A stretch of DNA of 60,996 nucleotides from Bacteroidota bacterium (GCA_029557915.1 JAKQHS010000042.1:1-60996), one strand, 5' to 3'. Positions 7,734 to 17,142 are shown, counted from the stretch's first letter. Program-made: numbers and translations. Notes: generated by a model from the sequence alone, not told the origin.

Positions 7734-9884
7734 ATGAGCATTCCGGCCAGGGTGAAAATAAGGCAAAGGGATATCACCGATTGCGGTGCGGCCTGCCTGG
7801 CCTCCGTATCCGCTTTTTACCATTTGAAAATACCTATTGCCCGGATCCGGCAGAAGGCGGGCACTGACCAAAAAGGAACGAACATCCTGGGTATGATAGA
7901 AGCGGCGGAGTATCTGGGTTTTGATGCCAGGGGAGTCAAAGGACCTTTCGAGGCCTTGGAAACCGTACCCCTCCCGGTAATTGTCCACCTGGTGGTCCGG
8001 GAAATCCTTTACCATTATTGCGTTTTGTATAAAATAGACGCGAAATCCGTTACGCTGATGGACCCTGCAACCGGGAAATTTGAAAAAAAGAAAATTCAGG
8101 AATTCCGGGAACAATGGACAGGGGTCGCGGTTTTGATTTCCCCCTCCGACCGGTTCCGGAAAGGCAATAAAAAGACCCCAAACAGTATAAGATTCTGGCA
8201 ATTGATAGCGCCGGAATCCGGCCTGATCAGCCTGGCGTTTATAGGCGCCCTGCTTTACACTCTTTTGGGCTTGTCCACCTCGATCTATGTTCAGAAAATC
8301 GTGGATTTTGTTCTGGTCGATGGGAATACCAGGTTGTTGAACCTGCTGAGTGTGGCCATGGTTTGCCTGCTCCTCTTTCAAATGAGTTTTGGATTTTTAA
8401 AAAGCTGGTTTTCCATGAAAGCTGGTCAACATATTGACCGAAGACTGATATTGGGTTATTACAAACACCTCTTCAGGCTGCCCAAGCGGTTTTTTGATAC
8501 CATGAGAGTGGGGGAAATCATAAGCCGGGTCAACGATGCGGTCAAGATCCGCAGTTTCATCAATGAAGCCGCCCTGGGTTTGATGGTCAATCTTCTCATT
8601 CTCCTCTTTTCGCTGGCCGTGATGTTTGTGTATTACTGGAAGTTGGCCATACTCCTGCTTTTTATCCTTCCCGTTTATTTCCTTCTTTATACGTTGAGCA
8701 ACTGGATCAACAAAAAGTGGGTCCGGCGCATCATGGAGGAATCGGCGGAACTGGAAGCCCAATGGGTGGAAAGCCTGAACGCAGCAGCTACCATCAAAAG
8801 GTTCGGAGTCGAAACGCAGTGGAATGAAAGAACGGCCCGGAAATTCAACGCTCTTTTATACTCCGTATTCAGATCGGGAACATACGGCCTGGCTTTGTCC
8901 ACCGGGGTCGAATGGAGCAACCGGATCTTCACGATCCTGATTCTTTGGGCGGGGTCTTATTTTGTGATTGCAAGGGAGATGTCGGCGGGAGAATTGTTTT
9001 CTTTTTATTCCCTCATCGCCTATTTCACCGGTCCCGCCGCATCCATGATCGGAGCCAATCGGGCCGTCCAGGATGCCCTGATTGCCGCGGATCGTCTGTT
9101 TGAAATCATTGACCTGGACACCGAACAAAATGAAGATACCCGGATCTGCCTGAGCCCGGAACTTCTGGATGATATCCAGTTCACCCGGGTAGGGTTTCGT
9201 TACGGCACCCGGAAGGAGGTTTTCCGGGACCTCAACCTGGTTATCCGAAAAGGAAAATCCACGGCCATTGTTGGGGATAGCGGTTGTGGCAAATCGACCC
9301 TCCTTTCCCTGCTTCAGAATCTATACCCGCTTCAAAAAGGAAAAATAACCATTGGAATTTTTGAACTGAATCAGATGTCCAATGCCAGTCTTAGAAAAAT
9401 AGTTGGAGTGGTTCCCCAGGAAATCAGTCTTTTTGACGGTACCATCGCTGAAAATATAGCCCTGGGAGAATTTTATCCTGACCTCCGGAAAATAACGGAA
9501 ATCGGTCACCGTCTTGGCATCACTGAATTTGTCGAACAACTTCCCGGAGGATACCATTCCAGGATCAGCGAACAGGGAACCAATCTTAGCAGCGGCCAAC
9601 GTCAGCGCATTGCCATAGCGAGGGCGCTTTACCGTGACCCCGAAATCCTGATCCTGGATGAGGCAACCTCAGCCCTTGACCCCATAGCCGAATCCAGGGT
9701 CCGGGAAACATTAAATTGGTTTAAGGACCGTGATAAAACCATCATCCTTATTGCCCACCGCCTACATACCATCCGTCATTGCGATGAAATTGTAGTTCTT
9801 CACGAGGGCAGGGTGTCGGAAGCGGGGACACACGAAAATTTAATGAACTTAAAGGGCCGTTACTTCCAGATGTTTTCGGCATAA
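7734..9884 (+). CDS. C39-peptidase ABC transporter (leader-cleaving exporter)
   Basis: This 716-residue protein has three parts. The C39 peptidase domain (1-140) has catalytic Cys17 in DITDCGAACLAS, His94 in YHYCVLYKI and Asp110 in LMDPATG. The six-helix ABC membrane domain spans about 155-450. The nucleotide-binding domain has Walker A GDSGCGKST near 513-521, the signature SSGQRQRIAIARAL and Walker B ILILDEATSAL. Such proteins cut precursors after Gly-Gly and export the core peptide. Both nearby precursors end their leaders in GG, so they are the likely cargo. All catalytic residues are present. Confidence 0.93.
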   Translation: MSIPARVKIRQRDITDCGAACLASVSAFYHLKIPIARIRQKAGTDQKGTNILGMIEAAEYLGFDARGVKGPFEALETVPLPVIVHLVVREILYHYCVLYKIDAKSVTLMDPATGKFEKKKIQEFREQWTGVAVLISPSDRFRKGNKKTPNSIRFWQLIAPESGLISLAFIGALLYTLLGLSTSIYVQKIVDFVLVDGNTRLLNLLSVAMVCLLLFQMSFGFLKSWFSMKAGQHIDRRLILGYYKHLFRLPKRFFDTMRVGEIISRVNDAVKIRSFINEAALGLMVNLLILLFSLAVMFVYYWKLAILLLFILPVYFLLYTLSNWINKKWVRRIMEESAELEAQWVESLNAAATIKRFGVETQWNERTARKFNALLYSVFRSGTYGLALSTGVEWSNRIFTILILWAGSYFVIAREMSAGELFSFYSLIAYFTGPAASMIGANRAVQDALIAADRLFEIIDLDTEQNEDTRICLSPELLDDIQFTRVGFRYGTRKEVFRDLNLVIRKGKSTAIVGDSGCGKSTLLSLLQNLYPLQKGKITIGIFELNQMSNASLRKIVGVVPQEISLFDGTIAENIALGEFYPDLRKITEIGHRLGITEFVEQLPGGYHSRISEQGTNLSSGQRQRIAIARALYRDPEILILDEATSALDPIAESRVRETLNWFKDRDKTIILIAHRLHTIRHCDEIVVLHEGRVSEAGTHENLMNLKGRYFQMFSA

Positions 9885-9997
9885 ACTCCGGGATCATCTA
9901 ACATTGTTCCTGAAAGCGTCCCAGCGGGTGAATGAAATGGACAGGCAGGGATAGTCCTTTCTTTTTCTAATTTTACTTCCATTATAAAAAATAGTGA

Positions 9998-12151
9998 ATG
10001 AAAAAAACGGGAAACGGGAAAAGCCTGGACCTCGTGGCAATAATCCTGTTGCTTTTATTGATTTCCTGTGCGGAAAAGAAGCAAAAGCGGTATTCAGATC
10101 CTCTGACCCCGGCAGAAGCCATGCAGCATTTTAAAATAGCAGAGGGTTTCCATTTGGAGCTTTTCGCCGCAGAACCCCAGGTCATGTCCCCGGTAGACAT
10201 GGCCATGGATGAACAGGGGATTCTCTATGTTATTGAAATGGGCGATTATCCATATATGCCCGAACCCGGGTCCGCCAAAGGCCTGATCAAAGCGTTGCAG
10301 GACAAAAACAAGGACGGAAGGGTGGATACGGCCATTGTATTTGCAACAAAACTACCGAGTGCAACCAGCTTGTTGCCCTGGAAAGGCGGCCTCCTCGTGG
10401 CGGCCGCCCCGGATATTTTTTTTATGAAAGATACCACCGGGGATTTTGTAGCGGATATCAAGGAGGTTTTATTTACTGGATTTTTTGATGATAATTCGGA
10501 AGCCCATATCACCAGTTTCCGTTTTTGCGTGGACAACTGGGTATATGCAAACAACAACGGACAGACAGGGGTGATTACTGCGCCAGGGCATCCCTCATTA
10601 CCAGCCGTGACGATCAGCGGCGGCGATTTTCGTTTCCGCCTGGATACGGTATTGTTTGAGAAAGAATCCGGGACCGGTCAGTTTGGCATGACCATGGATG
10701 ACTGGGGCAACCGCTTTTACACTCAGAATACCTGGCATATCCAACAACCTTCGATCAAGGGCAGATATCTTTTTCGTCACAAGTTTTTGCCCGATCAAAA
10801 GGCGGATGTAAATATTTCAGATCATGATCTGGAAATGTTCCAGCTCACCCCACCCCCTTATTGGAGACTCGAACGCAGTAACCGGCGCCAGAGAAATTTC
10901 GATTCTTTAAAACTGGACCGAAGGGAATGGGCCGAAGATCATTTCACCGGGGCTTCCGGAGGGACTTTTTACGGGGGGGATGCCTATCCCGAATCTTATT
11001 ATGGGTCCATTTTTACTGGCGAGGTGGCCGGCAACCTGGTTCACCGGGATATCATTGCTCCCAGGAGCGACAAACCCGTTTTTAGCGCCCGGCGCGGCCC
11101 CCTGGAAAAAGACAGGGAATTTATCGCGTCTGACGATCCCTGGTTCCGGCCGGTTAACTTATGGCTTGGACCCGACGGTAACCTTTACCTGATTGATATG
11201 TATCTGCAGCATATTGAAACCCCCCTTTCTATTCCCCCGGATCTTTTGGCGGATATGGATTTCTCGGCCGGAGATAAATATGGACGTATTTACCGTATCG
11301 TTTCGGATAAAGCACCAGCCCGTAAAATGCCTGAATTTAATCTGAGGAAGAACAGTTCTGCAGAACTCGTACAAAATCTTGCTCACCCGAACCAGTGGTG
11401 GAGACTGCAGTCACAAAAATTGCTTCTTGAAAGACAAGACCAATCCGTGGTTCCATTGCTGAAAAACATGTTCGCCACCCATACGGATCCCCGGGCAAGG
11501 CTGCATGCTTTATATATGCTGGATGGCCTTAAACAACTGAATGCCGATCTGGTGAGCCAGGCTCTTAAAGACCAGTCATGGGGTATAAGGAAACAGGCCT
11601 GCCTGCTTGCTGAACGTTACCCTTCTTTATTTGACCCATTAAACAGCCTTCTATCCGATACCTCCATACAAGTGGCTTTTCAAGCCGCTTTAAGCATCGG
11701 GGAATTTCCGCCTTCTCGGTCCATGCCCGCCTTGATCCGGGTATTGGAAAAGTACGGATCCGAACCCCTGTTTCGATCAGCTGTATTGAGTTCTTTACCG
11801 GGATCATCCATGCCTTTTCTTAACCTATTGTTTACCAAAAGCCAATGGCTCAGGACTCAGCAGGAAGATAGCGTAGCTTTTATGACGGATTTTGCATACA
11901 TTATCGGTGTCCGCAGGCAAGCCGATGAGGTGAGGGCCCTGATCACCCTCTTGTCGGATACTGACCTGATGAATGAGGGCCTGCAAAAATCCGCCCTGGC
12001 CGGGCTCGCTATGGGGATTAAAAGCCTAAAGAATAAAAATAAAGCAGATCCTGGCTTATTTTCAGCAGTGCAAAACCTGAAATTGGGAAAAACGGAAAAA
12101 TTGAAGTCTGCGGTAGATCAATTTATGGCGGCAATAAGGGATACTTTATAG
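9998..12151 (+). CDS. Membrane-bound dehydrogenase-like lipoprotein with HEAT repeats
   Basis: This 717-residue lipoprotein has lipobox LISC with Cys24 as the lipidated residue. The N-terminal two thirds match the Pirellula/Verrucomicrobium-type putative membrane-bound dehydrogenase propeller. Typical strings are GFHLELFAAEPQVMSPVDMAMDEQG, DKNKDGRVDTAIVFA and WLGPDGNLYLIDMY. After about residue 440 come HEAT-like helical repeats (LVQNLAHPNQWWRLQSQKLLLE and others). Many relatives end in a CxxCH haem domain; none is present here, so its electron route is unclear. The HiPIP gene directly downstream could be its redox partner. It is probably periplasmic or surface-exposed and acts on an unknown sugar or alcohol. 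Confidence 0.75.
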   Translation: MKKTGNGKSLDLVAIILLLLLISCAEKKQKRYSDPLTPAEAMQHFKIAEGFHLELFAAEPQVMSPVDMAMDEQGILYVIEMGDYPYMPEPGSAKGLIKALQDKNKDGRVDTAIVFATKLPSATSLLPWKGGLLVAAAPDIFFMKDTTGDFVADIKEVLFTGFFDDNSEAHITSFRFCVDNWVYANNNGQTGVITAPGHPSLPAVTISGGDFRFRLDTVLFEKESGTGQFGMTMDDWGNRFYTQNTWHIQQPSIKGRYLFRHKFLPDQKADVNISDHDLEMFQLTPPPYWRLERSNRRQRNFDSLKLDRREWAEDHFTGASGGTFYGGDAYPESYYGSIFTGEVAGNLVHRDIIAPRSDKPVFSARRGPLEKDREFIASDDPWFRPVNLWLGPDGNLYLIDMYLQHIETPLSIPPDLLADMDFSAGDKYGRIYRIVSDKAPARKMPEFNLRKNSSAELVQNLAHPNQWWRLQSQKLLLERQDQSVVPLLKNMFATHTDPRARLHALYMLDGLKQLNADLVSQALKDQSWGIRKQACLLAERYPSLFDPLNSLLSDTSIQVAFQAALSIGEFPPSRSMPALIRVLEKYGSEPLFRSAVLSSLPGSSMPFLNLLFTKSQWLRTQQEDSVAFMTDFAYIIGVRRQADEVRALITLLSDTDLMNEGLQKSALAGLAMGIKSLKNKNKADPGLFSAVQNLKLGKTEKLKSAVDQFMAAIRDTL

Positions 12152-12177
12152 CAAAATATTTAAACAGCATATTCTGA

Positions 12178-12576
12178 ATGGACAATTTGATATCACGAAG
12201 GCTTTTTGTACGGAAATGGTTTTTTTCGGGTTTCCTCCTTGGGGGAGCGGCGGCCCTGGCCGGCGGTTGTGCTTCAAATGAAAAAAAATCGCCCGGGCCT
12301 GCCGAAAAAGAGGCCGCGGCGGAGGAAAAGTCAGGGCCGCCATCAGGACCGGAAACTAATCATACGGGCGACCCCTGCACCGATTATTCAGGAGTTTCAG
12401 AAGCGGACTTAAAAATCAGGGAAGCCATGGGTTATGTCCCTCTTTCGACCGTGGAGGGAAAACAATGCAGTAATTGTAACTTGTATCTTCCCGGAACCGC
12501 ATGTGGAAGTTGCCAGTTGTTTAAAGGGCCGGTTACAGCCAATGGAAATTGTACTTATTGGGCGCCGCAAGTCTAA
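12178..12576 (+). CDS. High-potential iron-sulfur protein (HiPIP)-like
   Basis: The 132-residue product has a Tat-like N-terminus (SRRLFVRK, then a hydrophobic stretch) and a possible lipobox ending at Cys31. A low-complexity Glu/Lys/Pro linker leads to a compact C-terminal domain with Cys97-x2-Cys100, Cys109-x2-Cys112 and Cys125, ending GNCTYWAPQV. This matches HiPIPs, small periplasmic electron carriers in which four Cys bind a [4Fe-4S] cluster and the last is in C-[ST]-x-[WY]. One of Cys109/Cys112 must be spare. It lies 26 bases after the dehydrogenase-like gene, so the two may form one electron-transfer unit. Confidence 0.8.
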   Translation: MDNLISRRLFVRKWFFSGFLLGGAAALAGGCASNEKKSPGPAEKEAAAEEKSGPPSGPETNHTGDPCTDYSGVSEADLKIREAMGYVPLSTVEGKQCSNCNLYLPGTACGSCQLFKGPVTANGNCTYWAPQV

Positions 12577-12598
12577 GGGTGGATGGGATAAATCAATC

Positions 12599-13984
12599 AT
12601 GAAATCATATTTCAGTTACGGCTTGTTCAGGATAAAGATCAGAGACCGGATCTGCCTGTTATTGGGATCAGTCCTGTTTTTTTCATTAAAGGCCCAGGAA
12701 CTGAGGATAGGGACCTTTTATACGGATGCCACGCCTCCGATCGGCAGCCCGGTAGCCTATGCCATCGCCCGTTCGGTTACGGAACCCTTAAGCGCGAAAG
12801 GCATTGTGATCCTTTCAGATCAGAAACCTATCGTGTTGTGCGCGGTGGACTGGATAGGCATATCCAACGAAGGGCTGGAGGTCTTTGCCAATCAACTTGC
12901 CCTTGCAGCCAATACCTCCCCGGAGCGGGTGTCCATTCACGCCCTGCATCAGCACGACGGGGTCCGGTGCGATTTCACCATCGAACGGATTCTGGCCGAA
13001 TATGGCCTGGGCGGAAGGCATTTTGACAATGTGTTTTTAAATAAAGTAATTCAAAATACCTCGGCCGCTTTGAAAAAGGCCATGCAGGACAATCAGCCCT
13101 TTACCCATATCGGTTTTGGCCAGGCCAAAGTGGACAGTGTGGCTTCCAACCGGAGGATTTTGGGCCCGGACGGCAAGGTCGCCATCATTCGCTTCAGCAA
13201 ATCGGTGGATTCGGCCGCCATCCATGCGCCGGAAGGATTGGTCGATCCCTGGCTGAAAACAGTGAGTTTCTGGAATGGCGAAAAAACCCTGGCGGTGTTG
13301 ACCTATTATACCACGCATCCCCAAAGCTATTATGGCGAAGGAGACGTCACCTGCGAGTTTGTGGGCATTGCCCGCGAAGCAAGGCAGGCGAAAATGAACG
13401 GAATCCCGCACATTCACTTTAACGGGGCAAGCGGCAATATCGCCGCGGGCAAATACAACGACGGGTCCAAAGCTAGAAGACCGGTGCTTGCCGCCCGGGT
13501 GGAAAAGGGAATGACCGAAGCATGGAAGAATACCGTTAAAATGCAGGTCTCGGCCGGTATGCTGGAATGGAAGAACCTTAAAGTGAAACTGCCCCTGGGT
13601 AAGAATATCGTGGAAAGCGACCTGAGGGCAAGGATCACGAATGATCAGAACACCCCTCCCCAGAAATTTGTAGCGGCCGAAAAGCTGGCTTGGTACCAGC
13701 GTTCAAAGGCAGGCGTAAAAGTGAATATTTCAGTCATTAAATTAGGGACGATCCATCTCCTGAACCTGCCGGGCGAACTTTTTGTGGAATACCAGCTTGC
13801 CGCCCAGGAAATGAAACCCGGTGAACAGGTTTGTACGGCGGCCTATGAAGAATATGGACCCGGATATATCGGTACAAAAATTTCGTATACCCAGGGTGGT
13901 TATGAAACCAGCGGTATCGTCTCGGGAGTAGCTCCCGGCGTGGAAAAAGTTTTATTGCGGGCGATCCATAAAGTATTGAAATAA
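12599..13984 (+). CDS. Secreted neutral/alkaline ceramidase-like protein
   Basis: The product from ATG 12599 is 461 residues with a signal peptide ending ...FFSLKAQ. The frame stays open back to 12434, but that part overlaps the HiPIP gene, so 12599 is preferred. The strings RIGTFYTDATPPIGSPVAYA, VHALHQHDG-like SIHALHQHDGVRCD and LAVLTYYTTHPQSYYGEGDV resemble the N-terminal domain of neutral/alkaline non-lysosomal ceramidases, where such histidines bind zinc. Bacteroidota have many relatives of this kind without known substrate. A carbohydrate- or lipid-related hydrolase is likely. It is followed 14 bases later by an enolase-superfamily gene. Confidence 0.7.
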   Translation: MKSYFSYGLFRIKIRDRICLLLGSVLFFSLKAQELRIGTFYTDATPPIGSPVAYAIARSVTEPLSAKGIVILSDQKPIVLCAVDWIGISNEGLEVFANQLALAANTSPERVSIHALHQHDGVRCDFTIERILAEYGLGGRHFDNVFLNKVIQNTSAALKKAMQDNQPFTHIGFGQAKVDSVASNRRILGPDGKVAIIRFSKSVDSAAIHAPEGLVDPWLKTVSFWNGEKTLAVLTYYTTHPQSYYGEGDVTCEFVGIAREARQAKMNGIPHIHFNGASGNIAAGKYNDGSKARRPVLAARVEKGMTEAWKNTVKMQVSAGMLEWKNLKVKLPLGKNIVESDLRARITNDQNTPPQKFVAAEKLAWYQRSKAGVKVNISVIKLGTIHLLNLPGELFVEYQLAAQEMKPGEQVCTAAYEEYGPGYIGTKISYTQGGYETSGIVSGVAPGVEKVLLRAIHKVLK

Positions 13985-13998
13985 GCCTCCCGAAGAAC

Positions 13999-15372
13999 AT
14001 GGACAGAAGAACCTTTGTAAAAAACACCGCGGCAATGGCCGCTTTAAATCCTTTCATGGAAAGGAAGGAAGTTTTTATTACTCCCAAAGCACCCTTGGTA
14101 AAAGTCAACCATACCCAATCCAATTTTGAGCGCGAAAAATTGTTGCGGCCGTTTGGATTCAAAGGAGGATACCTCACCGAGTTATGGCAAACCGCCGTTA
14201 AGCTTCAATCGGAAAAATACAGCGGAATCGGGCTGGCGACCCAAAGCGTATTGTATGGCGATGCCGACCTGTTTGTCCGATATTCGGAAACGGGAGGCAA
14301 CGCGCTCATGTATGCCTTGACGGAAAAAGCTTTGCAGCAGGTCAAAGAAACCCCCTTTTCTGATCCGGTCACCCTGATGGATAAAATTCACCCCGGCCTT
14401 TACGAAGAAGCGAAAAGAATGACCGGTAAAAGGGATCTCAATGAAAACTTCCTGATGAATGCACTGGTCAGCGTCGATAATGCAGCCTGGTTGTTGTATG
14501 CTGCGGAGAATGGCCTGGAAAACTTTTATGATATGCTGCCGGAGCCCTATAAACCGGCTTTATCGTACAAGAATAATAAAGTAGCCTTTATGTTCCAGGT
14601 ATCTTACGGCATGCCGGTGGAGGAGTTGGTGAAAGCCGTCGAGGAAGGCTATTTTATCATTAAGATCAAAACCGGCCAGCCCGGCACCCAGTCCGAAATG
14701 CTGCAGAAGGATATGGCCAGGCTCAGCCAGATCCACCAGGCGTTAAAGGATTTTCGTACGAATCATACACCCGATGGTAAATTGATCTATACCCTGGATG
14801 CCAACGCCCGGTATGAAAAAAAGGAAACCCTTCTGCGGTATCTGGACCATGCCCGGGTCATCGGAGCCTTTCCCCAAATTCTTTTTATTGAAGAACCGCT
14901 GAATGAAAACAATTCGGAAGACGTATCCGACACCGGGGTGCGGATCGGCGCCGATGAAAGTGTGCACGATGAAAGGACCGCCCTGCAGCGATTGCAGCAA
15001 GGATACCGCCTGATGGTATTGAAAGGAATTGCCAAGACCCTGAGTAAAACTTTAAAAATTGCCAGGCTGGCTCATGAACGCAATGTGCCCTGCATTTTAG
15101 CCGATCTCACGGTAAACCCTATCCTGATCGATTGGAATAAAAACCTGGCCGCCCGGGTTAAACCCTTTCCGGGCATGGATATGGGCATGATGGAAACCAA
15201 CGGGGATGCGAATTATGTCCATTGGAAAACCATGCAATCCAGGCACCCGGCCGCAGGCGCCCCCTGGACAAGGGTAAACAAGGGGGTCTTTGAACTGGAT
15301 GAAGAATATTTCAACCGCAGCGGGGGCATTTTTGAAAAGTCCACGCATTACGAAGAATTGTTAAAAGGATAA
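13999..15372 (+). CDS. Enolase-superfamily (mandelate racemase / Ala-Glu epimerase-like) protein
   Basis: The 457-residue protein shows the catalytic layout of the superfamily. A lysine motif FIIKIKTGQ is followed by three metal ligands in TLDANARY (Asp), FIEEPL (Glu) and RIGADES (Asp/Glu), and a C-terminal lysine occurs in RLMVLKGIAKT. The N-terminus (DRRTFVKNTAAMAAL) resembles a short twin-arginine signal, which is unusual for an otherwise cytoplasmic family and suggests export. The substrate may be an acid sugar or dipeptide. It sits between the ceramidase-like and esterase-like genes with gaps of 14 and 7 bases, so all three are probably co-transcribed. Confidence 0.82.
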   Translation: MDRRTFVKNTAAMAALNPFMERKEVFITPKAPLVKVNHTQSNFEREKLLRPFGFKGGYLTELWQTAVKLQSEKYSGIGLATQSVLYGDADLFVRYSETGGNALMYALTEKALQQVKETPFSDPVTLMDKIHPGLYEEAKRMTGKRDLNENFLMNALVSVDNAAWLLYAAENGLENFYDMLPEPYKPALSYKNNKVAFMFQVSYGMPVEELVKAVEEGYFIIKIKTGQPGTQSEMLQKDMARLSQIHQALKDFRTNHTPDGKLIYTLDANARYEKKETLLRYLDHARVIGAFPQILFIEEPLNENNSEDVSDTGVRIGADESVHDERTALQRLQQGYRLMVLKGIAKTLSKTLKIARLAHERNVPCILADLTVNPILIDWNKNLAARVKPFPGMDMGMMETNGDANYVHWKTMQSRHPAAGAPWTRVNKGVFELDEEYFNRSGGIFEKSTHYEELLKG

Positions 15373-15379
15373 ACATTCC

Positions 15380-16507
15380 ATGAACCGGCGCAGCGGGTTT
15401 CTTTTTTTATTGGAAAAATGTTTCCGGGTTCTGGTTTCCGGAATATTCCTGTTTCTCGTCCAATGTAAACCGTCCGTACCTCAAAAAGGTTTGCTAACCT
15501 ATACGGAAGAAAACGGGAATTATAAGCCGGTGACGAATCCGGCGGAATGGGAAATCAAAAGGAAACAAGTCCTTAAGGGCATGGAAGAGGCTATGGGGGC
15601 CTTGCCTTCACGGGAAGGTCTTCCCCCCATGGATGTCGAATATACCGATAGCCTGGAAGAGGCCGCTTATACCCGATACGACATTCGATTCGTCGCAGCG
15701 GTCAATGAAATCCTTCCTGCATATCTCTATATACCCAGGGACAAGGGGGAAAATCAAAAGTTTCCGGCGATGCTTGCCCTCCATGAAACGGATTCCATTG
15801 GCAAAAAAAGTGTGGACGGCCAGGGAAAGAATAAGAACCTCGCTTATGCAAAGGAATTGGCAGTCAGGGGATATGTGGTGATTGCACCGGATTATCCCGG
15901 CTTCGGGGATTTGCAGCCTTATGATTTTAGTTCCGACCGCTACTGGTCCGGCACTATGAAGGGGATTTTTGATCATATCCGTTGCATCGACCTGCTGGTC
16001 TCCCGGCCTGAAGTGGATTCCGGTCGTATCGGGGTCATCGGGCATTCATTGGGCGGGCACAATGCCCTGTTTGTTGGGGCTTTTGATACAAGGTTGAAAG
16101 CGATCATTTCCAGTTGCGGCTGGACACCCTTTGCCGATTATGATATTGGCCCCTTTGCCGTGGAGAAATACGGAGGAAGGCTTGGCCCCTATGCACAGGA
16201 AAGGTACATGCCTTTGCTCAGGGATAAATACCATCTGGAGGATGCCCTGTTTCCCTTTGATTTTACCGATATCATTGCTTCATTGGCTCCCCGCGCCTTT
16301 TTCTCCAACTCGCCTGAAAGGGATGACAACTTTGACGTGCGGGGAGTACGTAAGGGAATTGGGGAAGCGATGAAAGTATACCGGATGTTTGTACAGGAAG
16401 ACCGGCTTCAGGTGCGTTATCCGGATACCAAACACGATTTCCCGGAGGAGGTCCGGAGGGAAGCTTACCGGTTTTTGGATTCTATCCTGGGTCATAAGGG
16501 GGAATAA
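15380..16507 (+). CDS. Alpha/beta-hydrolase lipoprotein (esterase-like)
   Basis: The 375-residue protein has an N-terminal signal with lipobox LVQC (Cys29). The hydrolase fold is shown by PAMLALHETD (oxyanion region), GYVVIAPDYPGFGD, the nucleophile elbow GVIGHSLGGHNALF (Ser) and a C-terminal His in YPDTKHDFPEE. It resembles dienelactone-hydrolase and acetyl-xylan-esterase-like enzymes that occur with Bacteroidota polysaccharide genes. It is likely anchored at the periplasmic or cell-surface side and deacylates an unknown ester. It follows the enolase-superfamily gene by 7 bases and is the last gene of that unit. Confidence 0.8.
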   Translation: MNRRSGFLFLLEKCFRVLVSGIFLFLVQCKPSVPQKGLLTYTEENGNYKPVTNPAEWEIKRKQVLKGMEEAMGALPSREGLPPMDVEYTDSLEEAAYTRYDIRFVAAVNEILPAYLYIPRDKGENQKFPAMLALHETDSIGKKSVDGQGKNKNLAYAKELAVRGYVVIAPDYPGFGDLQPYDFSSDRYWSGTMKGIFDHIRCIDLLVSRPEVDSGRIGVIGHSLGGHNALFVGAFDTRLKAIISSCGWTPFADYDIGPFAVEKYGGRLGPYAQERYMPLLRDKYHLEDALFPFDFTDIIASLAPRAFFSNSPERDDNFDVRGVRKGIGEAMKVYRMFVQEDRLQVRYPDTKHDFPEEVRREAYRFLDSILGHKGE

Positions 16508-16508
16508 T

Positions 16509-16516
16509 TATTTTTG
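16509..16516 (+). promoter_or_regulatory. Promoter -7 box TATTTTTG, 5 nt before the start codon
   Basis: The sequence matches the Bacteroidota primary-sigma -7 consensus TAnnTTTG exactly. Only five bases separate it from ATG 16522, so transcription would begin at or next to the A of ATG, giving a leaderless mRNA. No good TTG -33 box was found at 19-21 bases upstream. Confidence 0.5.
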
Positions 16517-16521
16517 CGCCC

Positions 16522-17142
16522 ATGGCTCCTTCAAAAACCAAAATCATTCATCACTTGTCCAAAGACCCGGTGCTCCAGCCCGTCCTGGAAACCGTCCCTT
16601 TCCCAAAACTACAACCCAGTTCCGTACCCCTCAGCGAAGCTTTGATTGAATCCATTGTCTATCAGCAATTGTCCATCAAGGCCGCGGCCACCATTTACCA
16701 GCGTTTCCTGGACCGGTTTGAGAACAAACAACTTGAATTAAAAAAACTGGCCCGCATGAAAACGGAATCGCTCCGGTCGGTCGGCTTGTCTTACCAGAAG
16801 GCGGATTATGTCCGCAACATTGCTTCGTTTTTCCTTCAGAAAGAAAACCAGGATATAGACTGGCCGACCCTGCCGGAGGAGGAACTTCTTAAAAGACTGG
16901 TCACCATAAAAGGAGTGGGTCAATGGACGGTCCAGATGATCCTGATCAACCCTTTAGGGAAACTGGATGTCTTTCCGGCCCTGGACCTGGGTGTTCAGCA
17001 GGGGATCGTGCGATTGTATGAATTGAAGGAGACAGGCAAAAACCTTATTTCACGGATGCACGAAATTGCGGAACCCTGGCGTCCCTACCGGTCGGTTGCC
17101 TGCATGTACTTGTGGAGATGGAAAGATCAGTTTCGAAAGTAG
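16522..17142 (+). CDS. AlkA-type DNA-3-methyladenine glycosylase
   Basis: The 206-residue protein is an HhH-GPD base-excision glycosylase that removes alkylated purines from DNA. The helix-hairpin-helix is IKGVGQWTVQMIL (residues 129-141), and the catalytic aspartate is Asp155 in DVFPALDLGVQ. The N-terminal helical part contains SIVYQQLSIKAA, the usual QQ[LI]S motif. There is no N-terminal AlkA_N domain, so it is the short form. The Bacteroidota-type -7 box directly before the ATG suggests its own promoter even though it follows the esterase gene by only 14 bases. A GGGCGCCC palindrome plus T5 follows the stop codon. Confidence 0.9.
   Translation: MAPSKTKIIHHLSKDPVLQPVLETVPFPKLQPSSVPLSEALIESIVYQQLSIKAAATIYQRFLDRFENKQLELKKLARMKTESLRSVGLSYQKADYVRNIASFFLQKENQDIDWPTLPEEELLKRLVTIKGVGQWTVQMILINPLGKLDVFPALDLGVQQGIVRLYELKETGKNLISRMHEIAEPWRPYRSVACMYLWRWKDQFRK

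Noticed and set aside
12434-12598. Extension of the ceramidase-like protein to an earlier start
   Set aside because: It overlaps the HiPIP gene in another frame and would place the signal peptide internally; ATG 12599 directly precedes the signal.
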